Source: Bradyrhizobiaceae bacterium Ga0074131
GTDB lineage: Bacteria > Pseudomonadota > Alphaproteobacteria > Rhizobiales > Xanthobacteraceae
Length of the DNA stretch: 64,000 bases
Assembly (NCBI GenBank): GCA_001464035.1
Contig: LNEC01000006.1
Span: forward strand, 310,001 to 374,000
Direction of reading: 5' to 3'
This document shows positions 63,370 through 64,000 of the stretch, in pieces. Under the pieces are notes generated by a model. That model made no database searches. It was given only the letters and a program-made list of their open reading frames with translations, and had not been told where the DNA came from. Each line of letters opens with the position of its first letter. The first letter of the stretch is position 1. The translations under genes were made by a program, and so were the position numbers.

Positions 63370-63903
63370 TTACTGGTCCGCCTCCGCGCTACCTTCCTCC
63401 GTCAATTCCATTGCAGCAAGACGATGCTCCAGCACGCCGAGCATGTCTTGCAGTTCGGCGAGCTTGCGGGCGCCGTAACGTCTGGTGATGGCGGCATAGA
63501 TCGCTTCCGACGACGGCGCGACCGCCTTGATCAGCTCCAGTCCTTTCGCTGAAATTGACACCTCGGTGCGGCGCTGATCGGCTCTCACCACCCGGCGTTC
63601 GATCAGGTGCCGCGCTTCCAGGTCCCGCAAGATGCGGGACAGGCTCGGCCCCAGCAAAAACGCGACCCTCGCCAGTTCGGTCACCTCGATGGTCTCGGCC
63701 GCGGCCAGCGCACGCAGGATGCGCCATTGCTGCTCAGTCAATCCGTGAAGCCGCAGCGAGGGACGAAACTGCCGCATCACCGCCTCGCGCGCGCGGAGCA
63801 GCGACATCGGCAGCGAACGCGAGAAGTCGCGCATCGGCACGCGCCGCGGGGGTGCGCCCGCCGGGCCGGAGCCAGGATTTCCGGACGATTTCTTTTCCGC
63901 CAT
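63370..63903 (-). CDS. MarR family regulator, HpaR-like
   Basis: The 177-residue protein has an unstructured N-terminus, then MRDFSRSLPMSLLRAREAVMRQFRPSLRLHGLTEQQWRILRALA, nearly the textbook HpaR opening, a winged-helix core (VTELARVAFLLGPSLSRILRDLEARHLIERRVVRADQRRTEVSISAKG) and a C-terminal dimer helix. HpaR represses homoprotocatechuate genes in enterobacteria; here the neighbours are an Ldh-family dehydrogenase, HpaI-like aldolase and UxaA-like dehydratase on the same strand. It probably controls them and itself through the palindrome at 63966. Confidence 0.88.
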   Translation of the reverse strand: MAEKKSSGNPGSGPAGAPPRRVPMRDFSRSLPMSLLRAREAVMRQFRPSLRLHGLTEQQWRILRALAAAETIEVTELARVAFLLGPSLSRILRDLEARHLIERRVVRADQRRTEVSISAKGLELIKAVAPSSEAIYAAITRRYGARKLAELQDMLGVLEHRLAAMELTEEGSAEADQ

Positions 63904-63965
63904 GACCGATCAGGCGTCTCCGTTTTGCGATGCAACAAGCGGCAATTCGGTTGCTCCCGATACAT

Positions 63966-63977
63966 TTAACATGTTAA
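63966..63977. promoter_or_regulatory. Perfect palindrome, likely operator for the HpaR-like regulator
   Basis: ttaacatgttaa is a perfect 12-bp palindrome 62 bases before the regulator start, in AT-rich DNA. MarR proteins commonly bind such short TTAA-centred palindromes. The second half of the control region lies beyond the window edge. Confidence 0.6.
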
Positions 63978-64000
63978 TCATAATCCTGCATCCACTTTTG

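Overview
The window is a 64 kb piece of a GC-rich alphaproteobacterial chromosome, most likely Bradyrhizobium or a close relative (Rhodopseudomonas, Afipia). The signs are a complete hopanoid (hpn) locus of the Rhodopseudomonas/Bradyrhizobium type, an imuA-imuB-dnaE2 mutasome behind an alphaproteobacterial GTTC-N7-GTTC SOS box, a ROSE RNA thermometer before hsp20, promoters of the EcfG general-stress type, and short palindromic repeats of the kind common in Bradyrhizobium. I see no rRNA, tRNA, insertion sequence, prophage or CRISPR array; it reads as core chromosome with some accessory metabolism.

Layout: 1-3.8 kb holds a GST tail, a TolC-like outer-membrane protein, a family III CoA-transferase and a small hypothetical gene. 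3.9-12.6 kb is a DNA repair block: dnaE2, imuB and imuA on the minus strand, and divergently a radical SAM protein plus a fused UdgX-type protein. The SOS box lies between the two arms. 12.7-18.8 kb carries an M20 amidohydrolase, a GMC oxidoreductase, two tiny proteins, an LLM flavin monooxygenase and a GFA-family protein.

18.9-39.9 kb is the hopanoid region: hpnO, hpnN, ispH-hpnH, the overlapping operon hpnC-D-E-F-G, a second RND/MMPL exporter, and the hopanoid C-2 methylase hpnP lying between eutB and eutC. Together these genes make HMBPP-derived isoprenoid precursors (IspH), squalene (HpnC/D/E), the hopene ring system (HpnF), adenosylhopane and its processing (HpnH/G), amino side chains (HpnO), 2-methylation (HpnP) and export (HpnN, probably the second RND protein).

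40.2-43.9 kb is a stress island. A zinc alcohol dehydrogenase, a DUF3606 protein, a DUF892 ferritin-like protein and a periplasmic protein with a YflT-like stress protein each follow a GGAAC-N16-NGTT element. 44.0-47.9 kb is a tripartite tricarboxylate transporter (tctC-B-A) with an aspartate dehydrogenase. 48.0-51.2 kb has hsp20 with its ROSE element, a small companion gene, and a slipin/NfeD pair.

51.5-59.4 kb is a transglutaminase / ATP-grasp / alpha-E / DUF2126 cluster with a flavoprotein. Its first gene is split by a frameshift. 59.5-64.0 kb is a catabolic set (UxaA-like dehydratase, HpcH/HpaI aldolase, Ldh-family dehydrogenase) with an HpaR-like MarR regulator whose upstream region carries a perfect 12-bp palindrome.

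Functions come from reading motifs and from family knowledge; no database search was run. Start codons were chosen from family alignment by memory, ribosome binding sites and overlaps with neighbours.
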